This document shows positions 10,973 to 21,699 of a stretch of 64,000 nucleotides of DNA, piece after piece. The notes under the pieces were generated by a model that made no database searches, had not been told where the DNA came from, and saw nothing but the letters and a program-made list of their open reading frames with translations. A program made the position numbers and the translations under genes. The stretch lies in NCBI GenBank assembly GCA_027946365.1, contig JAPEUQ010000008.1, positions 2,070,234 to 2,134,233 on the forward strand, written 5' to 3'. This DNA comes from Kalmusia sp. IMI 367209. Taxonomy: Eukaryota; Ascomycota; Dothideomycetes; Pleosporales; Didymosphaeriaceae. The stretch's first letter is position 1. Each line of letters opens with the position of its first letter.

Positions 10973-12343
10973 CTTATAGGTAGATAGGAAACTTTAAAAG
11001 ATCCCTTTATATACTCTTATTATAGCTATATATTCTAAATGTTAATATAGCGTAGACGTGTAGTTATATACTTATTTTTTCTATAATAAGCCTAATTATC
11101 TACTTATTATTATAGAAAATTCACTATATATCTCCTAAGTCTAAAGTAAGCTTATAAAAGAGACGCTTTAGAGTTATTACTTCCTTACTTATATACTCTA
11201 AAGCTAGAAGCTCTACTTCTATTATAGATATTATTATTATACTTTAGTAAACTACTTTCCACAAGATCAGTCCTCTAAATAGTATAATAATATACTTATA
11301 AGAAGATTATTTAGTCTCTAAATTATCTATAAATAAGATATCTCTATAAATTAATAGATTAAGGTTATTATACCCTCTATATTAAATGGATTTCTAGCGT
11401 ATTCTATATAGAAAAGTGATTATATAATCTACTACTATAAGGTATTTTAGACCTAGATTTATAAGAAAGTGTAAGAGTTTTAATATTATAAAAGTAACGT
11501 CTAGTTATATTATAATCGCCATATAAAGTACTAATTTAATATACTTTTAATAGATTTTAATATCTCTCTTTATTACTTCTCTAGAATATTTTCTAAGCTC
11601 TTCTAATAGTAAGAATATAGCTAGAAAGCTTTTTATTAGTATTTAACTTAAACCGTTTCGTGATTTTATTAATATAGATATTATGTATTAGGGTAATTAT
11701 CCTATATTCTTAATCTTTTATAACGTATCTCTAAAAACTACTTAATAGATCCTTATTACTCTATCTTATATTTTTTATAATTTAATTTTATATTGCTTAA
11801 GCTTCTCACTTATATCTTTCTTAAAAAATAAGAAGAATATTATCTATATAGAAGATTACTAAAATCCTTTATTCCTTATTAAAGAATAAATATAGTTCTT
11901 CTTTTAATACGCTGAGTCCTCTAGCTTTAAGTATACCTAAGAACTCCTTATACTAAAGGAGTAATAAATCTCTTAAGTTATATAGAATTCTATTAAGTTT
12001 TATATATTTTCTAGCTTTCTTAAAACTATCTAGGAGTTTATAGAGTACTAGATTTTCTACTATAATATAGATATTTAGAAATACGCCTACTATATTATAC
12101 TAAAGGATTTCTAGATTAAATTCTACTATAATTACTATAGCTATTCTAAAAGAATAGGCTGCTAAAGTAGCTATATATATTAAACTAAATATATTTTTCT
12201 CTTAGAGATCTCCTTTTATAATAATATGAGCTTTATACTTAAGAAAATACCCATTTTAATTATATTTATATATCTAAACCTATTTTAGTAGAAGTAGATA
12301 TTTAAAAGCTTTATCTTATTAAATTTCTAATTATATCTCTTTC

Positions 12344-12356
12344 TTTTAAAGTATAT
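12344..12356. repeat. Target duplication, left of X2
   Basis: ttttaaagtatat flanks X2 here and at 13581-13593. The uninterrupted site exists in E4 near 52780-52795 (cttttaaagtatgttaattt), which shows what was there before insertion. Confidence 0.85.
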
Positions 12357-13580
12357 ATATATTACTGAGCATCGAAAGATTGTACGTAGTTTTAAAAGAT
12401 AGCAAACTAAAAAAGATAGTAGTAGTTTCCTCCTACTTATTAATATAAAAGGCGTGTTAAAGGTGGTAATAATAAAGGTGTTACGCTCCCTCTAAGCTAA
12501 TTAGATTATTAAGCAAGGCTTGGCGCACGCTCCAATTAAAAGTTATTCAACTTAAATAAAGAGAAAGGATACGGTATACGTACCGTCCGTTAAGGACAGG
12601 CCCATTATAGTGACAGCTATGTTAAGTTATAGTCCTCCCTTCGTTAATAAATTATCACAAATAGCAATCTCTCCACCTTATAATATTCTCCTTCTTCTCT
12701 ACTAGGCCAGGTACGCCGCGCGAGCCGCGCGATCTTATATTAACGACTACTATTTATATATTATTCTACTAGCTTCTACTTTGCCTACAAAAAACATGTG
12801 TGTTAAAATTAACCTTATCACTTAACCATCTACTACTGCCAGTCCTGCTGTCTTTCCTATGAACGATGACGCGTACGTTAAAGCCCTTATAGATTCTATA
12901 TAATACGTATATAGAGTCTGGTTAGAGATAGCTATATTATATAAAGACCATAGGATTGTCCGCCTAGTCCGTGAAATGATTAAAAGGCAGTATAAGGGAG
13001 GGTAGTAGGAGACCCTGTGCTTGAATATAGAGTAGGCGCTCAAGGTGTATAAGCTAGGGTGGATAGCGATAGCAAACCTGAAGAACGTAGACATAGTTAC
13101 CCCTAATAGATATATAGCGCCGCTATAGGGATAGGAGCTTTAGGGTGTTACACGTTGGGTGAGTGCTGAAGGTGCCGTTCTGGTAATGGGAAGCGATGAC
13201 TAGGAGTTTATCTATAAGTTATTAGGTGATGAGAGCGTCGCCTAAATACGCGAGATCCTTCTTAGCGTAGTGAGGTTGGACTAGGCGCGCTGCTTAAATA
13301 GCGACGGCGACAAGACGGTGGACATCTAGGTTATTATATATAGAATGAGTGAACTTTTTTTTAAGCGTAAAGCTTATAGTAGTTTTGTATATTTTCGGGT
13401 TGCGAAGGCGCTTAAGCAAGTAAAGCTTAAGCTATTATAAGGTTAAGTAGCTATGTAGACTAGATTTAGTCGCTGGGTTAGAGCGACTATTAATAAAGTC
13501 TACGCCAACATTAAATGTAAAAGGATTTAGAAGATTTTAAAAAAGGTGACCAACACTGTTCCAAGGGAACTAGTGCGGCC
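12357..13580 (+). mobile_element. Unclassified element X, copy 2 (1224 bp)
   Basis: This insertion in copia E1 is proven by the empty site in E4 and a 13-bp direct duplication. The ends are atatattactgagcatcg and ctagtgcggcc, without inverted repeats. It is clearly richer in G+C, CpA and TpG than the E1 sequence around it, so it is less RIP-mutated and probably younger. The plus strand carries one long frame (12833-13580). Long variable duplications suggest target-primed retroposition, but there is no poly-A tail; reading the element in the other direction would give an A/T tail (atatat). Class undecided. Confidence 0.8.
12833..13580 (+). pseudogene. Protein frame of element X (unrecognised)
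   Basis: One plus-strand frame runs through about 250 codons, to the very end of the element. Every stop is TAA or TAG and none is TGA, as expected if Gln and Trp codons were hit by RIP. Legible pieces include SPAVFPMNDDAYVKALIDS, YKDHRIVRLVREMIKRQYKGG, GVTRWVSAEGAVLVMGSDD, LLGDESVA and RFSRWVRATINKVYANIKCK. It looks helical and basic towards the C terminus. The mid-part is gcgtagtgaggttgg-type sequence of near-normal base composition. I recognise no transposase, RT or nuclease motif. X1 preserves the same frame more decayed. An open 90-codon frame on the opposite strand (13094-12822) overlaps it and I take it as a shadow. Confidence 0.55.
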
Positions 13581-13593
13581 TTTTAAAGTATAT
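13581..13593. repeat. Target duplication, right of X2
   Basis: ttttaaagtatat is identical to 12344-12356. E1 resumes immediately after. Confidence 0.85.
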
Positions 13594-16500
13594 CAATTTC
13601 TTTATAAGAGGCTTATTTAAAAAGCTTCCTAAGTAAATATATACTTAGTTACTTTTAATTTAAGGGTTCTTTCGGAAGCTTATCCTTATATAGATAAATA
13701 GAAGATACTACTAACTATAACTTTAAGAGTATAGCTAACTCTATAATTAAATTAATTATAATAAAGGGTTGCCACTCATCCTAGACCTCTATTACTCTAA
13801 GAAAGAATATATTTATAAAGTTTTACTAAGGATTATTAGATAGATTTATAATTAGTATATAAATACTTTAATTTATTTTATCCTCTAGTTAATTACTAGA
13901 TCTAGATCTTCTGCTCCTCTATTATCTAAGTAGTAAGTATCTATATACTTAATTATCTATAGGAGTATTTTCCTATAGTCTTATATTTATATAAATAGTA
14001 TAATTACTAACGTGTCTTTATCTTTAGTATACTAGTGGGTTTACTACTTTATTTAGGATTATAGGATCTTCTAACCTAGTTTAAGAGGTAGGTATTAAGC
14101 TTTAGGAAGCATACTAAGGGATATCTTTATTCTCTAGGAGCGGTATTTTAGTTCTACCTAGTTAGTATATATCTAGTTAGGCGCCGATCTCCTAGTAATC
14201 CCTTAATAAATTATCCTCTAAAATATCTAGCTCTAGTATTCTATTAGGGTTATAAGTCTTATATTCTTAGATCTCTTTATATAAGCTTTTAACTATTTAC
14301 TAGTTATATTTATAGTCCACGTAGAGTCTAATCTTAAGGTTTTATAACTAGAAGACTAGCTAATCGTCTTTTTAATCTACTTAATTTCTTTTCCTCTAAG
14401 GATCTCCTTAGTAGTAGATCTAGTTTTAATATTTACTTACTTAAATAGTTTAGATAAAGGATTAAGGATTTATTTATAGATTTTTTCTAGATTAGTAATT
14501 TCTCCTTTATTAAGAATCTTAACGATCTTTCTATTTTTCTTTTAGAATCCCCTTATTAGAAGTCCCTTTATAGAATAGATTTTTATTAAACGTAACGTTA
14601 TATATTATAATTACCTAATTAAGTATTAGAATCTATATTCTATAGATATTAGAAGCTCTATATCCTACTAGATATTTAATATAAGCTTTTAAATTTACTT
14701 TAAATCCTCGTCTATCACGCCCGCTGCGCGCTCTATTCAAAGGATATATATAGTAGCTATAGATAAAGATTCTACTCTAGTCTAGATATAGATTAGCTAT
14801 TATAGCTCTTATAGCTATAGGCTTATAATATTAAAAATATTATTAAAATTAGCTATCTAGTACTTCGTTTAGAGATTAAAGGCTATAAGTAGTAGAAGGA
14901 TTTATTCTATAAAGCTATACTACTATATTTATAATCTTAGGCTATAGTTTAATAGGAAGATTTACTCCTATTCTTATTTTAATAATTTTTATTATAATTT
15001 CTTACTCTACTCTTTCCGGTGTACCATTTGGCTTATATATATAAGATAATGACTAACTAATCTCTATACCTTCTTATTTTATCTAGATTTTATATCTTAA
15101 TCTTCCTCTTTATAGTAGTGTTATAGTATTATTATTCTAATAAATTATAATAATAGTAAGTTTATATTTTATTATAATATATTTTATAAAGCTTTTAATT
15201 ATTATTATAATTTCTATGATTATTTTTACTTAAAGGTTATTATTATAGATCTTCCCACTAAACTCTTCTTTTATAATTAATAACCAGTTCTCATTCAATT
15301 ATTCTATAGATATATTAAATAGATTTTAGGAGATCCTATAAAAGGTCTAGATAATCTTTCCTTAGTCGTCTTAAGATTATCTATATAGTATAGGTAGTTA
15401 TATAATGCTTATAGTTTAATTATATAGTCCCTTTAATCTATATATTACGTACGCTATAGACTAAGGCTTTTAACGCTTTTAGGCCTAGGTAACTAGAGTA
15501 CTAATACTAGAGCTTTTTACTATCTATTTTTAGTATATTATATATTATTCGGTGTTTAGCTAATTATATTATATTTATTATTAATAGATAGTAGGGATCG
15601 GTTTATATTCTAAAACGTAAGGTTATATTTATAGTTTAGCTTAGCTAAAATAATGCTCTATTTTATAGTTTCTATATATAGTATATTATCTAAGCTAAAG
15701 TATTAGATCTCTATCTTCTTTAAATAAGCTTCTAATACTATATTAATATAAAAATCTTTAATAATCTTTATATTCTTAAGTAATAGATCTTTAGATTAAG
15801 CTTTATTTTCGCCATATAGTACTTTTTAAGAAGTCTTTCTCTAGTTCCTAAGATTAGAAATATTTATATCTCTACTTTTACACTCTAAATTATAGGTAGC
15901 TTCTTAAATATTCTAGGTATTAGTAAAGTGTAATTATTAATAAAATATATTATAGTTTCTCTATTTAAGATTATACTCTCTAAGAAAGGATAAGCACTAA
16001 AAGTTATAGTGGAATATATATTTATAGTATTATTATTAAATTAAGGAAGCTTATCTAGGTCTATAAGTATAGTAATTATTATTCCTAGAAATTTTAAAAT
16101 TAGTATAGTATAGCTAATCTATTCTTCTTTAGTTATTTTAATATATAGATTATTCTATTTAGGTTTAGTAAGATAATTAAGGATCACCTTCTTTTCCTAT
16201 TTAGAGAGCGACATAGGTTATACCCTAATAGTAATAATTCTATAATAGCTAGTTATAGACGTTTATAGGTTATTAGATCCTATTTATATTTTTATTCTTA
16301 TAGAGATAGGGCTTTCCCTAGTTTCCCTACGCTTTATTATCTTTTATTAATCTAGCTTATTTTACATCCGAGCTTTATCCTATAAAAGTAGAGAATACTT
16401 TTAAGGCTTTTCCATTATTTATTTAGAGTGTATATTCTTATAATAATAAGAAAAGATCTTTCTAATTTATACTAAATTAAAGGATTTATTATCTAGAGCT

Positions 16501-17271
16501 TAATTTTAGATAATATATTAATTTATGGATTATACCTAATCTGGCGCGATCCTAGAGTTAGTGTATCTAAGATATTATATACTATAAGTTCCCTTTAACG
16601 TTAATAATCTTATAGGTTTTAGCTTTATTATAGATGAGTAGCTAGTCCTTATACTAGGTTTTAGAATTTAGTCTAGTGTTCTTGGCCTTTTTAAAGTAAA
16701 TATAGTATTAAGCTTAAATTAGGTTTTTATATTAACTTTAGTTAGTATAAGATCACCCTTTAAAGTTTATATAAGAGCTTATAATATTAATTTATCCTTA
16801 CTTACTAATTTAATTATTATAGGAGTAAGGAGATTAGGAGATACTATAGTATAAATCTAGTTCTAGATATTTTATACTTTTAATATAAGTATTAATCATT
16901 CCGTCATTCATAATCTATACTTAGTAAGCTTAAGATTATAATTTTTAGCTACTTATTAGAGGCGCTTATTAATTAACTTAGATATATTAATACTATATTA
17001 TTGATCATTTTAGCGTTATAAATATCTAGATCTATTTAATTCTATACTCTACGGTTTTTAGCGTGGAATTAGAGCTATATATACTAGTAGGGCTAGCTTA
17101 TATAATCTATAAGTTAATACCTTTCTATTAGGATCGCTATATTAGTTATTTTTATAAATAGAAGAGTTGATCAGGATCTTTAAGATTAGAGTGGTAAAGA
17201 AATATAGTAATCCTTAATATCTAAAGTATATAGGAGAACTTTCCTACGTCCTAAAGTACTAGGCTTATAAC

Positions 17272-17478
17272 TATAGAGTTAATATTAGATTACTATTTTT
17301 AGTAAGTAAATTAATTAGATTACTATATAAGAAATATAAGCTAGATAGATAGAATTTATAGATTATAAGATCTTCTACTTATAAAACTCTAAGCGTTTAG
17401 TATTTAAATTATTAGAATCCTTTGGATTGTGATCGTTCCGTTGCTTGAAGCTTAACCTAGAGCCTCATATTTATAATA
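17272..17478 (-). repeat. 5' LTR of E1 (207 bp)
   Basis: It aligns over its whole length with the six other LTRs of the family. On its own strand it starts with a mutated TGTCGTAGACATGAGGCTC and ends ttaactctata (mutated CTACA). Confidence 0.92.
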
Positions 17479-17483
17479 ATAAT

Positions 17484-18100
17484 AAAATCTTATCTATTAT
17501 AAACCTAGTTTTATTAAAGTTATAAATATTATTATTTATAATCCCCTATTTCTATTTTATCTTTTATATTAAGTTAAATTAGCGCTAGATAGTTATAGAA
17601 TCTTTATAGATAGTTTACTAATAGTTATATAAATAGCTTTAATACTTCTAAAGCTTAGAAATCTACTTAATAAAATTATTAACCTAGTTTTTACTAGTAG
17701 GGTTACTATCTTATAATTTAAGAAGTCTATCTACTATTTTTTATACGTAAAACCTTAGAAGTATAAGATTTTATTTAGATAGCTTAATAATCCTTTAGAC
17801 TATAACCTCCTCTTTTAATTTTATTAGACGCTTTAAGTTTACTTTATAGTTATATTATATACGCTTCTTAGTACGTTATCTATTAAGAGTCCTTTAAGAT
17901 ATATTATATATATCTATAGCCTAATTTTCACTTTAAACGCGTTATATATTAATATTAAAGATAGTAAACTATATATTAGCTTTAGTATAAGTTTTTTTAG
18001 TTTATTATGGTTGAGACATTACGCGATAGTTATACGTAGGTAGTATATTAGTTTAGTATTATATATTTACTTAGGGTGCGCGCTCGCTTATAAAACACGT
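17484..18100 (-). mobile_element. Fot1/pogo-like element F2, 5' half only
   Basis: The right end cttataaaacacgt followed by TA (18101-18102) is the same terminal sequence as F1 (acgtg.tttataag). Reading leftwards on the minus strand gives the 5' part of a transposase similar to F1, including the agtaaaaactaggttaa stretch found in F1 near 8360. It is broken at 17483 by the insertion of copia E1, whose ataat duplicate adjoins it. The other half, which should lie beyond the 3' end of E1, is absent. Confidence 0.8.
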
Positions 18101-18367
18101 TATCTTAAAACTATAGTATAATATAATATATTATAAACGCTATATTTATATTTTTCTTATATATTTCTACTATTTTTAATCTTAGTTACTAATTAGTAAC
18201 TAAGTAATTACTTAGTATTACTAAGTTAGTTACTAATTACTAATTACTAATTATATTTACTAAAAATCTCAATTACTAATTACTAACTTAGTTACTATAA
18301 GATAAATTAGTAACTAAGTAATTAGTTACTAATATTATATAGTAATTACTAAAAATTTGTAATATTA
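18101..18367 (+). repeat. Direct repeat R2
   Basis: This is the second copy of R1, more RIP-mutated (cagt to tagt, actg to acta). Its left edge is the TA insertion site of F2. On its right it passes straight into hAT copy B, so it may be the 5' region of that element. Confidence 0.85.
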
Positions 18368-19483
18368 ATAAATATTAATAATCTATTAGAATATAGTAAA
18401 AATTTACCTATTATAGTTAGAAATTATATAAGTAAATTTAAAAATAATCACTTTTAAAGAATAATTTTAAAAGAATAGTAAAATAAAGAAGAAATAATAA
18501 TAAAGATATAGAAAATTTAATTAAGAATAATTTAACTAGGTGGCTATCTATCTATAATATAATAGATAGATTTATATATTTTAAAGATGAAATTAATATA
18601 ATTATTAATAAAGTTAATAATTTAGATTCTACTAGAAAAGAAAAATATTAATTTAGAATATAAATTAATAGAAAAGGATTGACTTTATTTAGAAGAAATT
18701 AGATCTATTTTAGAAATATTTAGAAAGCCTACTATTAAGTTATAAATAGTTAATTATTCTAATAATTATTTTACTATTATTTATATTTATAGATTATATA
18801 ATAGTTTAGAGTCTTTAAGTAAAAAAATTATAATAATCCTTTTATTACTACGGGATTACTAGAAGTGAAAAGAAATTACTAGAATATTACCCTATTCTAG
18901 ATAATAATATTAATAAATTAAAAGATCTATATTTAATTACTATTCTTAATCCGTAATTTAAATTAGATATATTTAATAAATTAAATTATAGTGATAAAAC
19001 TATTATTAATATAAAAACTATTTTATAGAAGTTTATAATAAATATAAAGAAATTTATAAAACTAATCTTATAGATACTACTATTAATAATAATACTACTA
19101 CTACTATAGATTTAGATTTAGATTATTTAGATACTAATAGTAGTAGTAATGATGAATTATATATTACTAGTAATAATATTAATAATTTAATAATAGAAAA
19201 TAAGCTAGAATTATATTTAAATGAGGCTAGAGTACCTAAAGATATTAATATAGAAGACTATTATAATTCTAATAAAACTAGATTTCTATAATATATAAAA
19301 TAGCTAAAGACTACTTAGCTATTTTATCTACTTAATACTAGTGAATCTACTTTTTCTAAAGTAGATGATATAGTTACTAAAAAAAAAAATAGACTATTAC
19401 CTAGTACTATTAAAAACTTATAATTTTAAAAGATAGAAATATAGTAGAAGATAAAGAAGAAGAGATTAATAATAATAAATTAC
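18368..19483 (+). pseudogene. hAT transposase, C-terminal half (copy B)
   Basis: The first 140 bp match hAT copy A (3837-3980 reversed) at roughly 85% by eye. The rest supplies the missing end: LEEIRSILEIFRKPTIK (near 18690-18745), ILNP.FKLDIFNKLNYSDKT (18940-19005) and the dimerisation region SESTFSKVDDIVTKKKNRL (19341-19400), matching the family's S.ERVFS.AG...T..R..L. An acidic tail (VEDKEEEINNNKLLS) ends where copia E2 is inserted. Codons are strongly A/T-biased, and stops are few for such sequence. Copies A and B differ, so they are two elements rather than one split gene. Confidence 0.83.
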
Positions 19484-19690
19484 TATCGTAGATATAAGGC
19501 TCTAAGTTAAACTTTAAGCAACGGAACGATTATAATTTAAAAATCCTAATAATCTAAAATACTAAATACTTAGAGTTTTATAATTAAAAGATCTTATAAT
19601 CTATAAATTCTATCTATTTAGCTTATATTTCTTATATAGTAATCTGATTAATTCGCTTACTAAAAATAATAATCTAACATTAACTTTATA
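19484..19690 (+). repeat. 5' LTR of E2
   Basis: It starts tatcgtagatataagg (mutated TGTCGTAGACATGAGG) and ends ttaactttata. Its 207 bp equal the LTRs of E1, E3 and E4. Confidence 0.92.
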
Positions 19691-21236
19691 GTTATAAGCC
19701 TAGTACTTTAGGACGTAGAAAAGTTCTTCCTATATACTTTAGATATTAAGGATTACTGTATTTCTTTACCACTCTAATCTTAAAGATCCTAATTAACTCT
19801 TCTATTTATAAAAATAACTAATATAGTAATTCTAGTAGGAAGATATTAGTTTATAAATTATATAAGCTGGCCCTATTAGTATATATAGCTCTAATTCTAC
19901 GCTAAAAACTATAAAGTATAGGATTAAATAGACCTAGATATTCGCGATACTAAAATAATTAATAATATAGTATTAATATATTTAAGTTAACTAATAAACG
20001 CCTCTAATAAGTAGCTAAAAGTTATAATCTTAAGCTTACTAAGTATAGATTATAAACGATGGAATAGTTAATATTTATATTAAGAGTATAAAATATCTAG
20101 AATTAGGTCTATATTATAGTATCTCCTAATCTCCTTACTCCTATAATAATTAAATTAATAAGTAAGGATAAATTAATATTATAAGCTCTTATATGAGCTT
20201 TAAAGGGTGATCTTACACTAACTAAAGCTAATATAAAAAAATCTAGTTTAAGCTTAATATTATACTTACCTTAAAAGGCTAAGAACGCTAGGCTAAATTT
20301 TAAAATCTAGTATAATGACTAGCTGCTTATCTATAATAAAGCTAAAACCTATAAGATTACTAACGTTAAGAGTGAGCTCATAGTATATAATTTTCTAAAT
20401 ATACTAACTTTTAGAATTATACTAGATTAGGTATAATCTATAAATTAATATATTATTTAAAACTAAGCTCTAGATAATAAATCTCTTAATCTAGTATAAG
20501 TTAGAAAGATCTTTTCTTATTATTATAAGAATATACGCTTCAAATAAATAATAGAAAAGTCTTAAAATATTCTTTACTTTTATAGGATAAAGCTTAGATG
20601 TGAAATAAGCTAGATTAATAAAAAGATAATAAAGCGTAGGGAAACTAGAGGAAGCCCTATTCTTATAAGAATAGAAAACATAAATAGGATTTAATAATTT
20701 ATAAATATCTATAACTAGCTATTATAGAATTATTACTACTAGGGTATAACCTATATTACTCTCTAAATAGAAAAAGAAGGCGATCCTTAATTATCTTACT
20801 AAACCTAAATAGAATAATCTATATATTAAAATAACTAAAAAAGGATAAATTAGCTCTACTATATTAATTCTAAAATTTCTAGGAATAATAGTTACTACTC
20901 TTATAGACCTAGAAGAGTTTCCTTAATTTAATAATAATATTATAAGTATATATTTTACTATAACTTTTAGTACTTATCCTTTCTTAAAGAATATAATCCT
21001 AGATAGAGGAGTTATAATATATTTTATTAATAATTACGCTTTACTAGTATCTAAAATATTTAAGAAGTTATCTATAATTTAGAGTATAGAAGTAGATATA
21101 TAAGTGTTTTTAATCTTAGAAACTAGAGAAAGACTTCTTAAAAGAGTACTATATGGCAAAAATAGAGCTTAATCTAAAGATTTATTACTTAAGAATATAA
21201 AGGTTATTAAAGGTTTTTATATTAATATAGTATTAG
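19691..21236 (+). pseudogene. Copia gag and protease part of E2
   Basis: It aligns collinearly with E3 34345-35890. The protease region near 21000-21120 reads ILDRGV-type (family ILDSGASxH), followed by FINNYALLVSKIFKK. The frame is broken by many TAA/TAG. It stops at 21236, where G is inserted between codons of the sequence that continues at 43920 with ...EAHLK. Confidence 0.8.
21232..21236. repeat. Target duplication left of G
   Basis: attag recurs at 43915-43919. The intact site in E3 at 35887-35891 (agtattagaagctc) confirms it. Confidence 0.92.
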
Positions 21237-21545
21237 TATTATAATACAGTACTATTAGGAGGTATTAAGTGGTAATTAGTAGTTAGAGGTCCTATATATC
21301 CCTAACTACTAAGAGGAGGATAATATCTAATAACTTACTCTATACTTTATATAGATAGGCTATATATCTTAACGACTAGAGTACTGTACTATGGTTAAGA
21401 AGAGTCTATTATCTTATAACTAGGAGATAAAAGGGATCTACTATATAGATATAGTCTAGTAGTAATTTATTTACTTTCTATTATATAATATATTATATTA
21501 TTAACTATTATACTAAATCTATATTATTTATCTAATAATCTAACA
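21237..21545 (+). repeat. 5' LTR of G
   Basis: It starts tattataatacagtac (mutated TGTTATAATA) and ends aatctaaca. It pairs with 43612-43914; almost all differences are transitions. Confidence 0.92.
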
Positions 21546-21699
21546 TTTAAATTACTCTAAAATATTATAAATAATCTAGATTAGTATACTACTAAGATCT
21601 TATAGATAAGCCCTATTATAGGAAGTATTAGACTTAATAGATTATATTAAAGAGATTTTTAATAATAATCCTTAGTCTTAAGAAGCCTAAGTTTAGGAG

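Larger units (their letters stand above)
10973..17200 (-). pseudogene. Copia gag-pol remnant of E1
   Basis: The minus strand reads, from right to left, a gag-like region, a protease/integrase region (15200-16300), RT and RNase H. The RT active site near 11854-11832 reads F-Y-I-D-N-I-L-L; copia elements have YVDD, and the second Asp is Asn here as in all other copies of this family in the window. The RNase H end near 11050-10975 gives HINIQ...IKG.FKVSYLP, the usual HIDI..H.IRE..KG pattern. The frame is interrupted by TAA/TAG and by X2. Non-functional. Confidence 0.82.
10973..17478 (-). mobile_element. Ty1/copia element E1, 3'-truncated, carrying X2
   Basis: This is the same family as E2, E3 and E4. 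On the minus strand it has a 5' LTR at 17272-17478 and then gag, protease, integrase, RT and RNase H leftwards. The alignment with E4 stops abruptly at 10973, inside the RNase H tail (FKV.YLPIS), so about 2 kb of 3' accessory region and the 3' LTR are missing. X2 (12357-13580) interrupts pol. ataat at 17479-17483 is the right target duplicate, whose partner was lost with the 3' end. All four family copies use the same 207-bp LTR. Confidence 0.88.

Noticed and set aside
12822..13094. Open 90-codon minus-strand frame in X2 as a gene
   Set aside because: It overlaps the longer plus-strand frame whose stops are all TAA/TAG. On the minus strand those read as Leu codons, which opens the frame artificially. 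It has no recognisable motif.
12357..13580. X as a Helitron or hAT element
   Set aside because: The 12-13 bp duplications exclude Helitrons (none) and hAT (8 bp), and there are no inverted repeats.
10706..18367. R1 and R2 as LTRs of a 7.6-kb element
   Set aside because: No polypurine tract adjoins R1, the interior starts in the middle of copia RNase H, and E1 has its own LTR at 17272-17478. The left edge of R2 is a pogo insertion site.
3837..19483. hAT copies A and B as two halves of one inverted or split gene
   Set aside because: They share about 140 bp at only roughly 85% identity, so they are separate copies.
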